From assembly GCF_950023065.1 (NCBI RefSeq), contig NC_088678.1, positions 36,012,580 to 36,076,579 of the forward strand: 64,000 nucleotides of DNA. The letters run 5' to 3'. Below the pieces are notes generated by a model that had not been told where the DNA came from, made no database searches, and saw only the letters and a list, made by a program, of their open reading frames with translations. Origin of the DNA: Planococcus citri (taxonomy: Eukaryota > Arthropoda > Insecta > Hemiptera > Pseudococcidae). Of the stretch, positions 48,372 to 60,608 are shown in pieces; positions within the stretch are counted from its first letter, which is position 1, and every line of letters starts with the position of its first letter. The translations under genes were made by a program, and so were the position numbers.

Positions 48372-49595
48372 CTAACCTATGACGAGACGATAAATTTCAT
48401 TAAAATTGGCCAAATCAGTCCTGAAATTGATAGCGTTTTTGGTCTGATTAATAAAAATACACTCGAGAATACGTCTTTTAAGGGTGTTTTTTTCAAAAGC
48501 CAAGATTCTAGTATTCTCAAAATTGAAATTATGACCTGTAGTAGTAGAATGTTCGCAAAGAGCAGTGCAACTTTTGGAATTACGTACATCGTATTTATGC
48601 CTGTAAATCCGATTAGATAGGTAGGTACCTGTCTCGCCAATATAAACGCTATCACATTGACTACATTGTATAGAATACACTACATTACTACATTTTAGTT
48701 TATCATTTTTATCTTTGAGTCTCGAGTAAAATTTAAATTTATTACTATTACAATTCTTGGCAGCTAGTTTTAGCGAGTCAGTACTGACAATATGTTTAAT
48801 TCTATTGAAATAACTCCCTATATAAGGTATCGAGAAATACTTAATGTTAGGTTTATCATTACTCATGTCTACATTGTTTAAATTGTGGTTAAAATTACGA
48901 TGCAAACAGTTAAAGATTTGTTTAGCTATATATTTAGGGAAATTGTTACTTTTGAGAATATTAAAAAATTGAACCTTAATCTCAGTATGAAATTTAGGAG
49001 ATGTGAGTCTCAGCATACGACTGAGGAGATTTTTAGCTGTGTTGATCTTGTAGTGTTTAGGTTGAAACGAAAGATAATTGATCATACGATACGATTTTGT
49101 GGGTTTCCTGTAGTACCTAGTCAAAAATTTATTGTCCTCAGCATTTTTGTAAACAGTGAAATCCAAAAAGTTTATACAATTATTCTGCTCAGTTTCTAAA
49201 GTAAATTTAACACGAGTATGAATCGAATTTAAAAAATTGGAAACAGAGTCAATTTCATTTTCCTTAATAACTATGAAACTATCGTCTACATATTTAGTGC
49301 AGTACTTGATGTGTTGATTAAAATTATTACGCAGCTTAATAAATATGTCATCAAGTGCAAACTCAGCTAAAATCGGAGATAAAGGACTTCCCATTGGCAG
49401 GCCATCGACTTGTAAGTAGATCTTGTTTTTAAAACTGAAATAGCTTCCTTCATAACACAACTCAACAAGTGTGAGAAACTGTGCTTCAGTGAGGTCCGAT
49501 ACTTTGGAAATATCCCCCCATCTGGTTTTAATGGATTCAATGACCAAGGTCTTAGGAATGGAAGTAAACAGAGACACCACATCGAATGACACCAT
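48372..49595 (-). CDS. Penelope-like reverse transcriptase / GIY-YIG endonuclease, 5'-truncated
   Basis: A 407-residue open frame. RT motif A is SFDVVSLFTSIP (residues 3-14, catalytic D5), motif B GLPMGSPLSPILAEFALDD (65-83), and motif C KYVDDSFIVI (101-110, catalytic DD). The C-terminal GIY-YIG domain has VVYSIQC (305-311), a CSQC pair (311-314), VYIGET (317-322), R329 and H333, then LCEHSTTTGH and the distal Glu near 378. Known: Penelope-like elements join an RT related to telomerase to a GIY-YIG nuclease, and full proteins are usually 700 residues or more, so the N-terminal RT part is missing. The first Met is simply the first Met of motif A at the truncation point, not a native start. Loss of the 5' half probably makes it inactive. 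Confidence 0.9.
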   Translation of the reverse strand: MVSFDVVSLFTSIPKTLVIESIKTRWGDISKVSDLTEAQFLTLVELCYEGSYFSFKNKIYLQVDGLPMGSPLSPILAEFALDDIFIKLRNNFNQHIKYCTKYVDDSFIVIKENEIDSVSNFLNSIHTRVKFTLETEQNNCINFLDFTVYKNAEDNKFLTRYYRKPTKSYRMINYLSFQPKHYKINTAKNLLSRMLRLTSPKFHTEIKVQFFNILKSNNFPKYIAKQIFNCLHRNFNHNLNNVDMSNDKPNIKYFSIPYIGSYFNRIKHIVSTDSLKLAAKNCNSNKFKFYSRLKDKNDKLKCSNVVYSIQCSQCDSVYIGETGTYLSNRIYRHKYDVRNSKSCTALCEHSTTTGHNFNFENTRILAFEKNTLKRRILECIFINQTKNAINFRTDLANFNEIYRLVIG

Positions 49596-49626
49596 CGGAA
49601 ATTTGACATTTGAAACATCTGAGAAA

Positions 49627-50852
49627 ATGGTGTCATTCGATGTGGTGTCTCTCTGTTTACTTCCATTCCTAAGACCTTGGTCATTGAATCCATTAAAACC
49701 AGATGGGGGGATATTTCCAAAGTATCGGACCTCACTGAAGCACAGTTTCTCACACTTGTTGAGTTGTGTTATGAAGGAAGCTATTTCATTTTTAAAAACA
49801 AGATCTACTTACAAGTCGATGGCCTGCCAATGGGAAGTCCTTTATCTCCGATTTTAGCTGAGTTTGCACTTGATGACATATTTATTAAGCTGCGTAATAA
49901 TTTTAATCAACACATCAAGTACTGCACTAAATATGTAGACGATAGTTTCATAGTTATTAAGGAAAATGAAATTGACTCTGTTTCCAATTTTTTAAATTCG
50001 ATTCATACTCGTGTTAAATTTACTTTAGAAACTGAGCAGAATAATTGTATAAACTTTTTGGATTTCACTGTTTACAAAAATGCTGAGGACAATAAATTTT
50101 TGACTAGGTACTACAGGAAACCCACAAAATCGTATCGTATGATCAATTATCTTTCGTTTCAACCTAAACACTACAAGATCAACACAGCTAAAAATCTCCT
50201 CAGTCGTATGCTGAGACTCACATCTCCTAAATTTCATACTGAGATTAAGGTTCAATTTTTTAATATTCTCAAAAGTAACAATTTCCCTAAATATATAGCT
50301 AAACAAATCTTTAACTGTTTGCATCGTAATTTTAACCACAATTTAAACAATGTAGACATGAGTAATGATAAACCTAACATTAAGTATTTCTCGATACCTT
50401 ATATAGGGAGTTATTTCAATAGAATTAAACATATTGTCAGTACTGACTCGCTAAAACTAGCTGCCAAGAATTGTAATAGTAATGAATTTAAATTTTACTC
50501 GAGACTCAAAGATAAAAATGATAAACTAAAATGTAGTAATGTAGTGTATTCTATACAATGTAGTCAATGTGATAGCGTTTATATTGGCGAGACAGGTACC
50601 TACCTATCTAATCGGATTTACAGGCATAAATACGATGTACGTAATTCCAAAAGTTGCACTGCTCTTTGCGAACATTCTACTACTACAGGTCATAATTTCA
50701 ATTTTGAGAATACTAGAATCTTGGCTTTTGAAAAAAACACCCTTAAAAGACGTATTCTCGAGTGTATTTTTATTAATCAGACCAAAAACGCTATCAATTT
50801 CAGGACTGATTTGGCCAATTTTAATGAAATTTATCGTCTCGTCATAGGTTAG
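49627..50852 (+). pseudogene. Penelope-like RT / GIY-YIG, second copy with 2-bp frameshift
   Basis: This is the inverted twin of 48372-49595. The frame starts MVSFDVVSL, but an extra CT in the run near 49651 (CTCTCTG against CTCTG in the twin) shifts the frame within motif A, so the long frame resumes from 49677 (391 aa). From there it matches the twin except Ile for Ser (in SYF-I/S-FKNK) and Glu for Lys (in NCNSN-E/K-FKF). Motif B, YVDD and the GIY-YIG domain are intact. About 30 bp upstream of the Met (TFETSEK coding) are present only in this copy. The frameshift and the missing 5' half make it a pseudogene. Confidence 0.88.
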
Positions 50853-50964
50853 ATTTGTGTTTCGTTTATTCTAGTCTCCTATCACCTAGTTTATCTCTGT
50901 ACTTTGTATTCGTCTCTATCTTCTCTGTACATTGCGTAATTGTAAATTGCACTCAGTGTTATAC

Positions 50965-51006
50965 TGCCGCTGATGAAGGCAACTAGTAGTGCCGAAACGT
51001 TCGGTG
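50965..51006 (+). ncRNA. Hammerhead-ribozyme-like motif in Penelope 3' region (right copy)
   Basis: Ordered elements: TGCCG (50965-50969) can pair with CGGTG (51002-51006) as stem I; core CTGATGA (50970-50976); an extra A; GGCA (50978-50981) pairs with TGCC (50990-50993) as stem II; core GAAA (50994-50997); then CGTT, giving a self-complementary ACGU in place of stem III. Expected cleavage would follow U51001. Known: Penelope-like elements carry hammerhead motifs, often with minimal stem III that act as dimers. The unpaired A before stem II and two G-U pairs in stem I weaken the case for activity. Confidence 0.55.
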
Positions 51007-51116
51007 TATGTTTTATCGTAATAAATGCGTGGACAATTCGGTCATGTGTACCATTTCTTTTCATAATTTCGCCTCACGCGTAATAATTCTTCTCATTTTA
51101 ATATACCTACTTTCGT

Positions 51117-54100
51117 TACAATCTTTGAAAATTTTGAAAATTGAAACCTTTCAGGGGCCCAGTTTGGTGTCACCACTGCTAAAGATGCGTAACAGAAAAT
51201 TTAGAATTTGAATTAGCGAAAAATTGTCTTTGAAAATTTCTGCCTGAATCGATTAGATGCGTTCAAAATAATAAACATTCGAACCTAATAAGAGCTTTTC
51301 ATTTTACCCAATTTATGGCTGTTTCGCCAGAACTGGAAGGTCCAAACATCTTCAGGAGGTTTCAGAATATAGTTCGAAACTACCACCAACCGATTCGAGA
51401 GGTCAAAATAGGCTATAGACCAAATTTAAGCTTCCTACCTTGATTTGATCCACTTTTTTTTTTGGTAGAAATGTAGGACAAATTTAAAAATCTTAAAGTT
51501 CGCCAAAAATCGAAAAATAACATTTATGTAGTTGTTATGCAATGTGTACGTGTAGGTGTAAGTTAGGCTAGCTATAGTAGGTAGGCACATGTAGTATGTG
51601 TCTAATGTAGATATTTGTACATTCTCGTCTAAAATAAACAGCAGGGGAATATAGGGAAATGGCGATAGTCAACGTTGAATTACGCAATTTAGCGCACAGA
51701 ATTATACAGTCGAAAGTGAGAAAGATGCACATATACATGTACGAGTAAAGGTAAGGTTTACACCTGTCTTTTGAAAGCAAATCGTATTTTAAAGCTAAAT
51801 TGATTCTTTGCAAAGTTCAACGACGCAAGACGAAGTATATAATATACCTATACAGACATTTCTAAACTGCCAATCCTAACACTATCTTTCTCTAAACTAA
51901 GGGTAACTATATTATATACCTACTCTATTCATGTTTATACAAGCTACTGCCCTCAAAACACACAACCCCCCTTTTTCAGTCACCCCTTCCACTTGTTATA
52001 CTGCTCATTTGAACTCTTCGATTAAATTGAATGGGTAGACGTACAGGAGCTTAAGATATTATAAGTTTATCAAGCAACCGCGCTTACGTAACAAGACAAT
52101 TTGCTATGGACAGACGAGCGTCGAATGGCGTTATAATCGCAGGTAGATGGTATAATTTAAGTGACGATGATGCGACGATAGTATCTGCTCAAGATGGTGA
52201 AAATTTCAAAAGAGAGCGTTACAAACACCACCGTACTACCTACCTACCTACCTACCTACCTACCGCGTCAAGCCGGAGAAATTCATTTTATGTAAACAAG
52301 CCCTTATACAGAGAGTCTATACCGGGTGTGTATTAAGGAAATAGGACGGAATTAACTAGTTAAGCGTTAAACATATCCGAGTGGATAAGATTTAACTTTA
52401 TGCTTAAGGATTAAAAGTGTTCAAGTTGCGAATAGAGATGCGGCGAATTGCCGAGTGAGAGAGAAAGATAGCGAGAAACCCTAGCTGCTGTATTAATTCG
52501 AACCTTATAATACGTTATAACAAGTTTTTAAAGAAAGCTCCGAGAGTTTTTTCCATCTCGAAGCCACGCAGCTTCGTTCACGTCGAGTTTTTTTTCTTTT
52601 TTTTTGCCTCGTTTGGTTTTTTCTTCTTTTTTTTTTTCGTTTGCTTTAGTTTCATTAGAGATTTTTTATCGTGAGAAGAAGACAAGGTTGGTAGAGTAAA
52701 CTGAGGGATAGAAGAGTTCGACATGAAAAGCGGTACCTACGTATTGCGAACGAAAAGAATTTTTCATACGAGAGTTGGCCTCTTTTTTTCTCTCTCTCTT
52801 GTTCTATCAAAGAGTAAAGGTAATCTATACCAGAGATCTGAGACTATTGATGAGAAAAGAAATAGAAATATATCGAAACGCCGCAACCTCCAATCGTATT
52901 CATGGTATATGAGTAGGTACGACGAGCAAGCAGAGGTACATACGATGAATGTAGGTAATTGAAAAGAAAATATGACTCGATTTTGTGCGGTGTAAAATAA
53001 TTCTCGCCAGTCGCAATACGGCTGCAGTGTGATGAATTACACGTAATATTATACCAGCGAATATATGTACAACGTAGCGACTAACTCGCTTCGTATGTGC
53101 TGATGTTAAATAGCTAGCTTTATATATACGGTGTAGATTGCGAAGAAACCAGAAAGAATAAAGAAGCATCGTATATAAGTAGGCAAAGGGGGTGCAAAAA
53201 AAGACGAAGAAAAAGTAAAACCATATTTTGTATAAACGTTGTTTTAATTCGCTTGAAAAATTTTAATTTCACGCCTGCGAGCCTTCGCTGAATTAAATTT
53301 TTTCTATAATTTTATTATGTTAAATAACTTTTTATTCCGGGTTTCTTTTTTTTTTATTACTTATTCTCATTCTTAGTGGTTTTCATACTGCCACCGTCGC
53401 CGCCAAACCGTTGCAGCTACTTCATATAAATTTATTTCCTCGTTTATGCGAGATTTATGGCTACACTGAGTAAAAAACAAAACCATCTTTGAAAAATTTA
53501 AAAATTGGTTTCTCGTGCCACCGTATACTTTCTTTTTAATGGAGCTTGTGTACTAACACGATATCGAGGTTTTTCTACCTCTTCCTCACCCCCCCCTCCT
53601 CTGAGCTTTTTCTCGAAAATCTCCAGTAGTAAATTTTAAAGATCGCATGTGAGACGATGTAACGTGACCGCCCGTAAAGGAACAAGGTTTTTGGAAGATT
53701 TTTTTGCACTGCGGAGTTTTTTATTCCCCTATTTGGATATAAAAACAAGAGGAACTTTTTCGTCTAAAAATTTTATTTGAAAATTTTTTTCTGTGCGTGG
53801 TGAAAACGATTTTATATTTTTTGTCGTTTACCTAATTTAATTAAAAAGATGAATAAAAACAGCGTGGTGGAAATTTTTTTACACAAAGATGTTTTTCCTC
53901 GTGTCTCATTCAATTTTTTTCTATTCGTTGAAAAAACTTTTGTTGTTCGATGTTTAAAGCGAAGTGTTCTAAATACCTACGTTGTATACATTTAAACGTT
54001 TTTAAAATCTCGAAAAATATTATCTACTGAATTCAAAGGAGAAAAAAATTGCGTTGGTGTAGGAAATTTATGTCATCGGTTCGTGTTGTCATCGTTTGTA

Positions 54101-54912
54101 AAATCGTAGGTTTGAAAATATTTTTCTTCTTGTTTTTCTAGACAAATTTTCAAGGCAGTCTGGACAAAAATATTCGAGTGGAAAACTTGAAGGAATTTTT
54201 CGATTTAGAAGAAACAGGAGTTTTTTTTATGATGCATCGTGAACGGAATTTTTTTCGAATTAGATCACAAGAGAACTTTTACAATCTATCGACTTCGATC
54301 GAGCCGAAATTTAAAGCTCACTGAATAAACATGCACCTCGGACCCAAAATTTTTAGCTGTCAAAGTTGATTTTTTTTAGCCTATCTATTAATTTTTTTAC
54401 AAAAGAAATGAGTTCTGGAATAGAATTTTTAAAATCGCCAAGTAAGTATACTAAAGTCGACCTTTGTAAAGCATTTCCCGTGGAGGATCCACCAGCAGAA
54501 GGAAACAAGCCAGGTATTTGCTGATTGCGAGAGAGTTTTTGCATTTGCTTTTTACTTACTTATTAGCTGATTTAATGCGTTTGCTTTTAAACGTTTCTTC
54601 AACAATTTGTGATAAAATGATCAATACGTATAATCTCACCTCAAGAATTTTGTTACCATCTACCTAGGTACCTATTCAAAAACTGATTTTTCTGATTTTT
54701 CAGTTTAATTTCATGTTAATAAAAAGATGTACGATTTTTATAAAATTAAATTCAAAAAATAATTTATTATCTACCATTTGAAAATTGCTCAACAATTTTC
54801 GAATGTGAATTCCTGAAATTTCGAATTAATTGCCCATCTTCAAAATTGAGGAAGAAACATGATTCTAAATTTCTAAATTTTATTAGGTGTCCTAAATTTT
54901 GAAAAGGCTATA
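51117..54912 (+). other. Intron sequence after the Penelope insertion
   Basis: 51330-51520 holds a dispersed-repeat copy. From about 51560 to 54350 the composition is more balanced and looks unique, with (TACC)7 and several T-rich runs. No exon with Ig or fibronectin motifs is seen. Confidence 0.4.
52237..52264 (+). repeat. (TACC)7 microsatellite
   Basis: Seven perfect TACC units in unique-looking intron sequence. Confidence 0.95.
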
Positions 54913-55360
54913 GGTGGATGAGGGTAGTATAAAATTGGACGTCATATTCGTGTTCGGAGGGTTCGATTCATATGGAAACGACATCAACATTATGAAAATA
55001 TCAAAACTTTTGAAATAGTATAAATTGAAGTGGGGGCAGAGGCATGGAGGGTGTGGATGAGGGTAGAGCTAAATTGGACGTCATATTCGTGTTCGGGGGG
55101 TTCGATTCATATGGTAACGACACTAATATTATGAAAATAGCTCAACATTAATACAGTAAAAATTGAGGGGGGTAGAGGCACCGGAGGGGTGTGAATGAGG
55201 GTAGCATAAAATTTGACTTCATATTCGTGTTCGGGGTATTCGATTCATATGAGAACGACACCAATATTATTTATATGGAGGGGTGTGGTTGAGGGTAGCA
55301 TAAAATTGGACGTCATATTCGTGGTCGGGGGGTTCGATTCATATGGAAACGACACCTCGT
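54913..55360 (+). repeat. Tandem array, four units of ~138 bp (two shortened)
   Basis: Each unit contains GATGAGGGTAG-like, TTGGACGTCATATTCGTG and GGTTCGATTCATATGG words. The ATATTCGTG anchor recurs at roughly 139, 138 and 94 bp spacing, so the third unit is internally deleted. Units end with GAGGGGGGTAGAGGCACCGG-like G-rich sequence. The small frames are repeat translations. Confidence 0.8.
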
Positions 55361-58300
55361 TTACCAAAAACAATAATTTACACCAGAATTCATTTTTACC
55401 CCCTCTGTAAGTTTTTTCAATTTTTGACCACGGCCCACCACAATTTTTTTTTTGAAAAAAAAATATATTTTTTAGGGGTCAAAAACACATTTAAAAATGC
55501 TATTCGCATTTTTTGTGCCGAATCATGGTCATCGCTAAAACAGGCAAACAAAGCTAAAAAACGCCATTTCGAGGGGAAAGTATGAGGGGGAGGGGGGATG
55601 AACATTTTTGTGTGGATACCTCTGATGGATGTTTACAACATACCAAAAAATTAAAAAAAATCGGTTCACATGGGGCTGAGAAAAAAATTTCTATTGTAAT
55701 TTCAGAAAGGGGGTGGTTTCTCAAAAACGGGGGGAGGGGGGTCCGGGGGTCTGAAAGTTTCGTGACGGAAGGTGCTCGAGGTTACCCACCTTCCGTGCAA
55801 ATATCAACCCTGAAGCTCTGGGGGCAAATTCGCCATACTTATCCACCTATATAGCCTTTCACATTTTCAAATTGTGTGTGTCCTTTTTGTTCATCTACTG
55901 GAGTGGTACCTATATGCTTGAATTGAAGAATGTTACACAATTTTTTGAACAAAAAACCAATTATGAAAAATTTTTCAAAAATAAAAAAGGTTTGGATCAT
56001 TGAAATGACTTTACTAAATCAATCGTATTGTAGTACTCGAGCAATGGAAATTTTAAATCACGTGTGCCTCTTCAATTTAGAAAGTAGGCGATTCGTCATA
56101 ATATTTTTTTTTTGTTAGTACTTCGTACTATTGGTAGGGGGGAATCATTTAAATAATTCTTATTTTTGATGAACTTTTTTTCAAAATTGGTAAATTTCCA
56201 GTTTTGCAGCACAAAACCACTTCAATTCACAAAATAATCAACCAATAATGATAACAATTTTTGATCGGCTCCTCGAATGCTATCTATGGAATTTTGGCAG
56301 ACGATTCCTGGAACACCCTACAATCGAACTCCCTCCCTTCCCCCGAATTTATTGGAAACGGTTCCGGAACCGTATTAAGCAGTTTTGGAGGTCATAAAAG
56401 ATATATGTACATACAAAAGCTGAAATTACCACAAAATATTGAACAATAAAATTAGAAAACTAAACTTTAGTTCGTCCCTTTAATTTCAACAGCATATTAT
56501 ACTGAGTCAATTTGAGGATGGTTTCGAGGCATTCTGGAGTCTTCACCAACATCTTGAAAATTCCAGATATTCAAAAAGTGACATAAAAACTTTCCAAATC
56601 AACTTCCCTTACCCCTGATGCAACTTCCCACAAAATTAGACTTTCGACAGTCTAATCCTTCAGCTCCGAAATTGATTGATGATAAGTTTGAGATTTTTTA
56701 GAGCTTTCATCTGAGTTTTTAATTTTTCTTCGTTGTGAAAAAAATATGCTGAATTTCATTTTAGTTTTTTTTTCAACAATTTTTCCAAGAACCGGAAAAC
56801 TAAAAACCAGCTGAAGGCTTCAAAAAGGCTCAAAATAAACTCAATCGATTCGGAGATCAAAAACAGTAAACCGACAACGCTGTCGAGAGGGAGGGCGAAG
56901 GGGAAAATTCACCCCGTGCCCTTTTTTGGAGAAGCCAACAAAAGGAAGACCTGTGACGTTAAAAAACACTGTCTTTTACTTCTTGAAACACAAATTTTCG
57001 AAAACGTTTGCCCCAGTTTCGCTTAATTCTCAGCCAATGTCATTTTTTTATCAAAAAAAATTGTCCATTTTTTTCAACCTACGATCGCTATTACCATTTT
57101 TCCTGAAAAGTGAAAAATTTATAAACTTGAAAAACAGTTTTTCATCTTTACAGTAGAAAAACAAACAAATTGAATTGTTCACATCCGTATAGTATTTTTA
57201 GTTTCAACTTTCATGTTTCGTTTCTGTTCAAAGCAATATAAAGAGGAAAAAATGCCATATCAGTAAATTATATTAGATGTGTATCTACTCCCACGTCAAC
57301 TCCACATTGGTACAGCAGTCGAGTTGAGAACATCTCTACGTATAAATGTACAACGGAATACATCGAATAGAACGTATACCTACGTATACGACTGTTTTAG
57401 TTTATATTTTCGACAATATTTAGATACGATACGTTACGTTATACCGAAATATTAATAAACGTTTCCATTAAACCGAATTCTCTCCGAATAAGATACATAT
57501 TACATAACACAATGTACATATACATACATTGCAGTATGTGTAGATAGGTACATAGTGTACTTATACGTACATATAACTTATATGATACAAAAGGTGCCGC
57601 CACATCAACGTAGCATAGCAGCGTGGCACAATTCGAGGGGGAGTAGATAGGTATGTTTTAAAGCGTGAAATTTGATATAGCAAATACCAAACCTGCGGTA
57701 GGCGGAGGAGTTGAAGGCAGCAGTGTAAAATGTATAGTGTATGCGCTAATATAGTGCATATCTACCATGTGTAAGGCGTTGAAACGAAAACAACGCTGGC
57801 AAAAGGGGAAAAAAATCAACACGACGAGAAGGTATGGCAGAAATTGCGGAAAGATGTACTCGTACATTGTGTGATGGTGACGAGGCATAGAAGCAGCACA
57901 TATTGCACAAAGGGAAACGTTCCGGGGGAAATTTTTTATTTCTTCGTTAAATTATTCATTTATCTGAAAACGTCGTCGTCGTTGTACGAGTATATGTAGA
58001 CCTATACGTACACGACGAGCACATATGCACGATGATGATATATAAGAGAGGAAACCATGCTTGGCACGAACGAAAAACGAATATTGAAAAGAGACATACA
58101 TATAAAAGCTGTCTTATGATATGTGGATGAGCTAGGCGTTTTTTTATTTTCATCGGTAATAAAATAAAAATGAAAAAAATAGTATAAGAAATGGAGTAGA
58201 TTAATCTGTAGTAGCTAATAAAACTTATACATATGAATATGTATTGGCACTCAACGAACTATTATAAATTCAGATAACCTCATTTTGAATTTCAAAGATA

Positions 58301-60608
58301 TAACGAGGGGAACCTGCGAAGGCTATAGCATCGCAGGGTGAGACTGATAAATTAGTCCAAGTCGATCCCGGGTTCTTGGTCAAATAGTTCCTGAAAAATT
58401 TAGCATGTTAATGAAGGTTCCCAAAGGTCATTCAACCAACCTGGAAAATTGCACGTAAACCTACATATCTTTGTTGTTCTCTAGTCTTTCGTTTTTTTTT
58501 CTTCAATCCCCTCCTCCCTACAGTTCTCATGTTAGTAAAATTTAAAGAAGAAAAAACAACATAATTAACGATTCTCGACTGCTTTCCTTCGAATCCATTT
58601 CCAACCTGTTCTCAGTATATGATTTAAGGATACCGTGCACCGCACAGTTGTACGCGAAAACGAATAAACAAAAAGTACAAACGAAAATTAGTCAAGACGC
58701 GACCCGGACAAATAGGTCCGTCGTCGGTGATGCCGATAAGCAGCCCAGCAGACAGGGGGCCGAACGAGGGCCGTAGGAAGGGACGTGGGTTCAGTGCAGG
58801 GGTGTAATTTTACAACTCTATTCTGGCGTGCCATTCTCCAATAACAAATAAATATCGTATAGAGTGAGACAATACAAGAGAGCGAAAAGGAAATTCAAAT
58901 TTCGGTTTCCGTTTTTGTAAATATAAATTTCACAAAAATATTTTAAAACAATCTCGCTAAACAACGAGTTACAATATTTAAGCGATATTTACGACGTTTA
59001 TAATGTTACATTAACATGCGAGCTGTTAGTATACACAATAATTCGTCCCGTTACTCTGGTCCCCCATCCGCCATCCTGATCCCTGTCTAGTGTATCGGTA
59101 ATATACTGATTACCGCGCCGCGTCTCCGGTCCACTCAAATGTTGGTATTGTATTGCGAGCTCGTTATTTTACACAATTTCTAAGTTAATATCTATAATTT
59201 TGTGTGGCGGAATCGTGTGTTGTATGGTTTACTATGTAAAAGATGGGTGGTTTTTTGCCAACTGCCGGGGTGGGCGTCGGGGGAGCGAACTGGCCCGTCA
59301 TTATGGGCTATTGTATTGCTATATATATCTTATTATACCAGCGTGTACGTACATAGGTATAGTATATTCTATATGTATGAGTATTTTAGTTAACGTCTCT
59401 GAATCGACCTTGTTTCACGTGGATACCTATATTATACGCATAATTATCGTGTATAAATTTTTCAATGAGGATTTTAAAGTGACCTTTTGCGATAAACCAA
59501 AAGCTTTTATTCATAACTATGGCCTATCGTAGGGAATCTTAGATGCTAAGTGTTCAAAAATATCAGCTTATGAGATCCAAAATTCGGGTCACTACCAAGC
59601 CCCAATTTTTAGCATAATGTGGAGTACAGAGTGAATTTCGGCTTTCCATTTCCATTTGGTGAAATTTGGTGGGAATTTCAAATTTCAAAAATCTACTGAA
59701 AGCTCCTTCCAGAATTGCTCGAAATAGATTTGGCAGGTCGAAAATAGCGTATGTCCTAAATTTCAGCTTTCTAAGTCAATTTGGTGAAATTTTGATTTTT
59801 TTTTTTAAAGTTTGGCCAACATTTTTAAAAAAATTCATCAAAAATCGAAAAATGCACTTTAGCACCTGAAATTTTGGCTGGTGATATGTTTAACTCGCTT
59901 TTTTTTTGCAAATCTACTTTAAAAATATGTTTTTTAGGATGTCCACTTCAAGTAAAATGTGTCCTAGAGGATCGGAGGGGGAGGGGTGCAGATACCCTTT
60001 TTCTCATTTGCCGAACTAGAATAAAATAACATTTAAAAATCATCCAAAAATACACCAATACACCAAATTTCAGATGTTCTCTTTCATTTATCGATCTTTA
60101 GCAAATATTTAAATAATTGCGATGTCTTATTTTTTATGAAAAACATTGAAATTGGATAAAAGTGAGATAGAAAGCTGAAACTGGATTTACAGGACCGTCG
60201 TGAGCCGATACGAGTGCTGACAGGTATGAGGAAAAATACTATTTTGCTGCTGATATAACATTTATACGATTTTTAAACATTTTAGTTTTCTTTTTCGGAA
60301 TATGGAGGCATCAAATAAGAAATTTTTCATTTCAAAATGAGAAACATGTTTTTCCAAGTCAAGTGAGGGTGAAAGCTTTTGAAAATTAGATGCATAAAAA
60401 CAATTTTTTCATGTGAGCAGTTTATTTTTTGGCTTTAGGAATTAGGAAAAATATTGTTTAAGAACCGTACTAACTTTAGGACGAGGAGGAAGAAGAGCTA
60501 CCTTTAAAAATTTTTAAAAATGTTCTACAAATCATTAACATCAACTCAAATCCATAGAAAATTGTGTCAGTTGTGAAAGATTGTTTGAAAACTATAGTTC
60601 AGAAAATA
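55361..60608 (+). other. Intron or unassigned sequence
   Basis: 55361-57180 is AT-rich with G-rich runs near 55570-55760 and a dispersed-repeat fragment near 56280-56900. 57200-59550 is unique-looking with balanced composition. 59630-59890 is dispersed-repeat copy B. No exon, RNA gene or conserved protein motif is recognised. Confidence 0.4.
59630..59890 (+). repeat. Dispersed ~260-bp repeat family, copy B
   Basis: Collinear with 30590-30870, including GAATTTCGGCTTTCCAT, AATTTCAGCTTTCTAAGTCA and CACTTTAGCACCTGAAATTT. It is the cleanest copy in the window together with copy A. Confidence 0.7.

Larger units (their letters stand above)
48173..51051. mobile_element. Head-to-head pair of 5'-truncated Penelope-like elements
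   Basis: The left arm (48173-49595, minus) and right arm (about 49627-51051, plus) are inverted copies around a ~31-bp centre that belongs to the right copy. Both 3' ends point outward. Each arm carries the C-terminal part of a Penelope polyprotein, then a ~0.2 kb 3' region with a hammerhead-like motif. The arms differ by only a few changes: two replacements in the protein and a 2-bp insertion. A 14-bp direct repeat ATACCTACTTTCGT flanks the unit at 48161-48174 and 51103-51116, so positions 51052-51102 may be extra 3' sequence of the right copy. Confidence 0.9.

Noticed and set aside
48377..48655. 92-aa frame overlapping the GIY-YIG domain, repeated at 50569-50847
   Set aside because: Alternative-frame shadow of the endonuclease domain, duplicated with it.
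49471..49857. Two 128-aa frames (both strands) across the centre of the Penelope palindrome
   Set aside because: They join antisense of one arm to a shifted frame of the other and exist only because the region is palindromic.
52106..52336. 76-aa frame ending in TYLPTYLPT
   Set aside because: The repeat part is the (TACC)n microsatellite and the rest has no recognisable motif.
54142..54324. 60-codon open stretch after a good acceptor-like TTTTTCTAG, considered as the missing next exon
   Set aside because: It ends in a stop without a donor and has no Ig or fibronectin residues.
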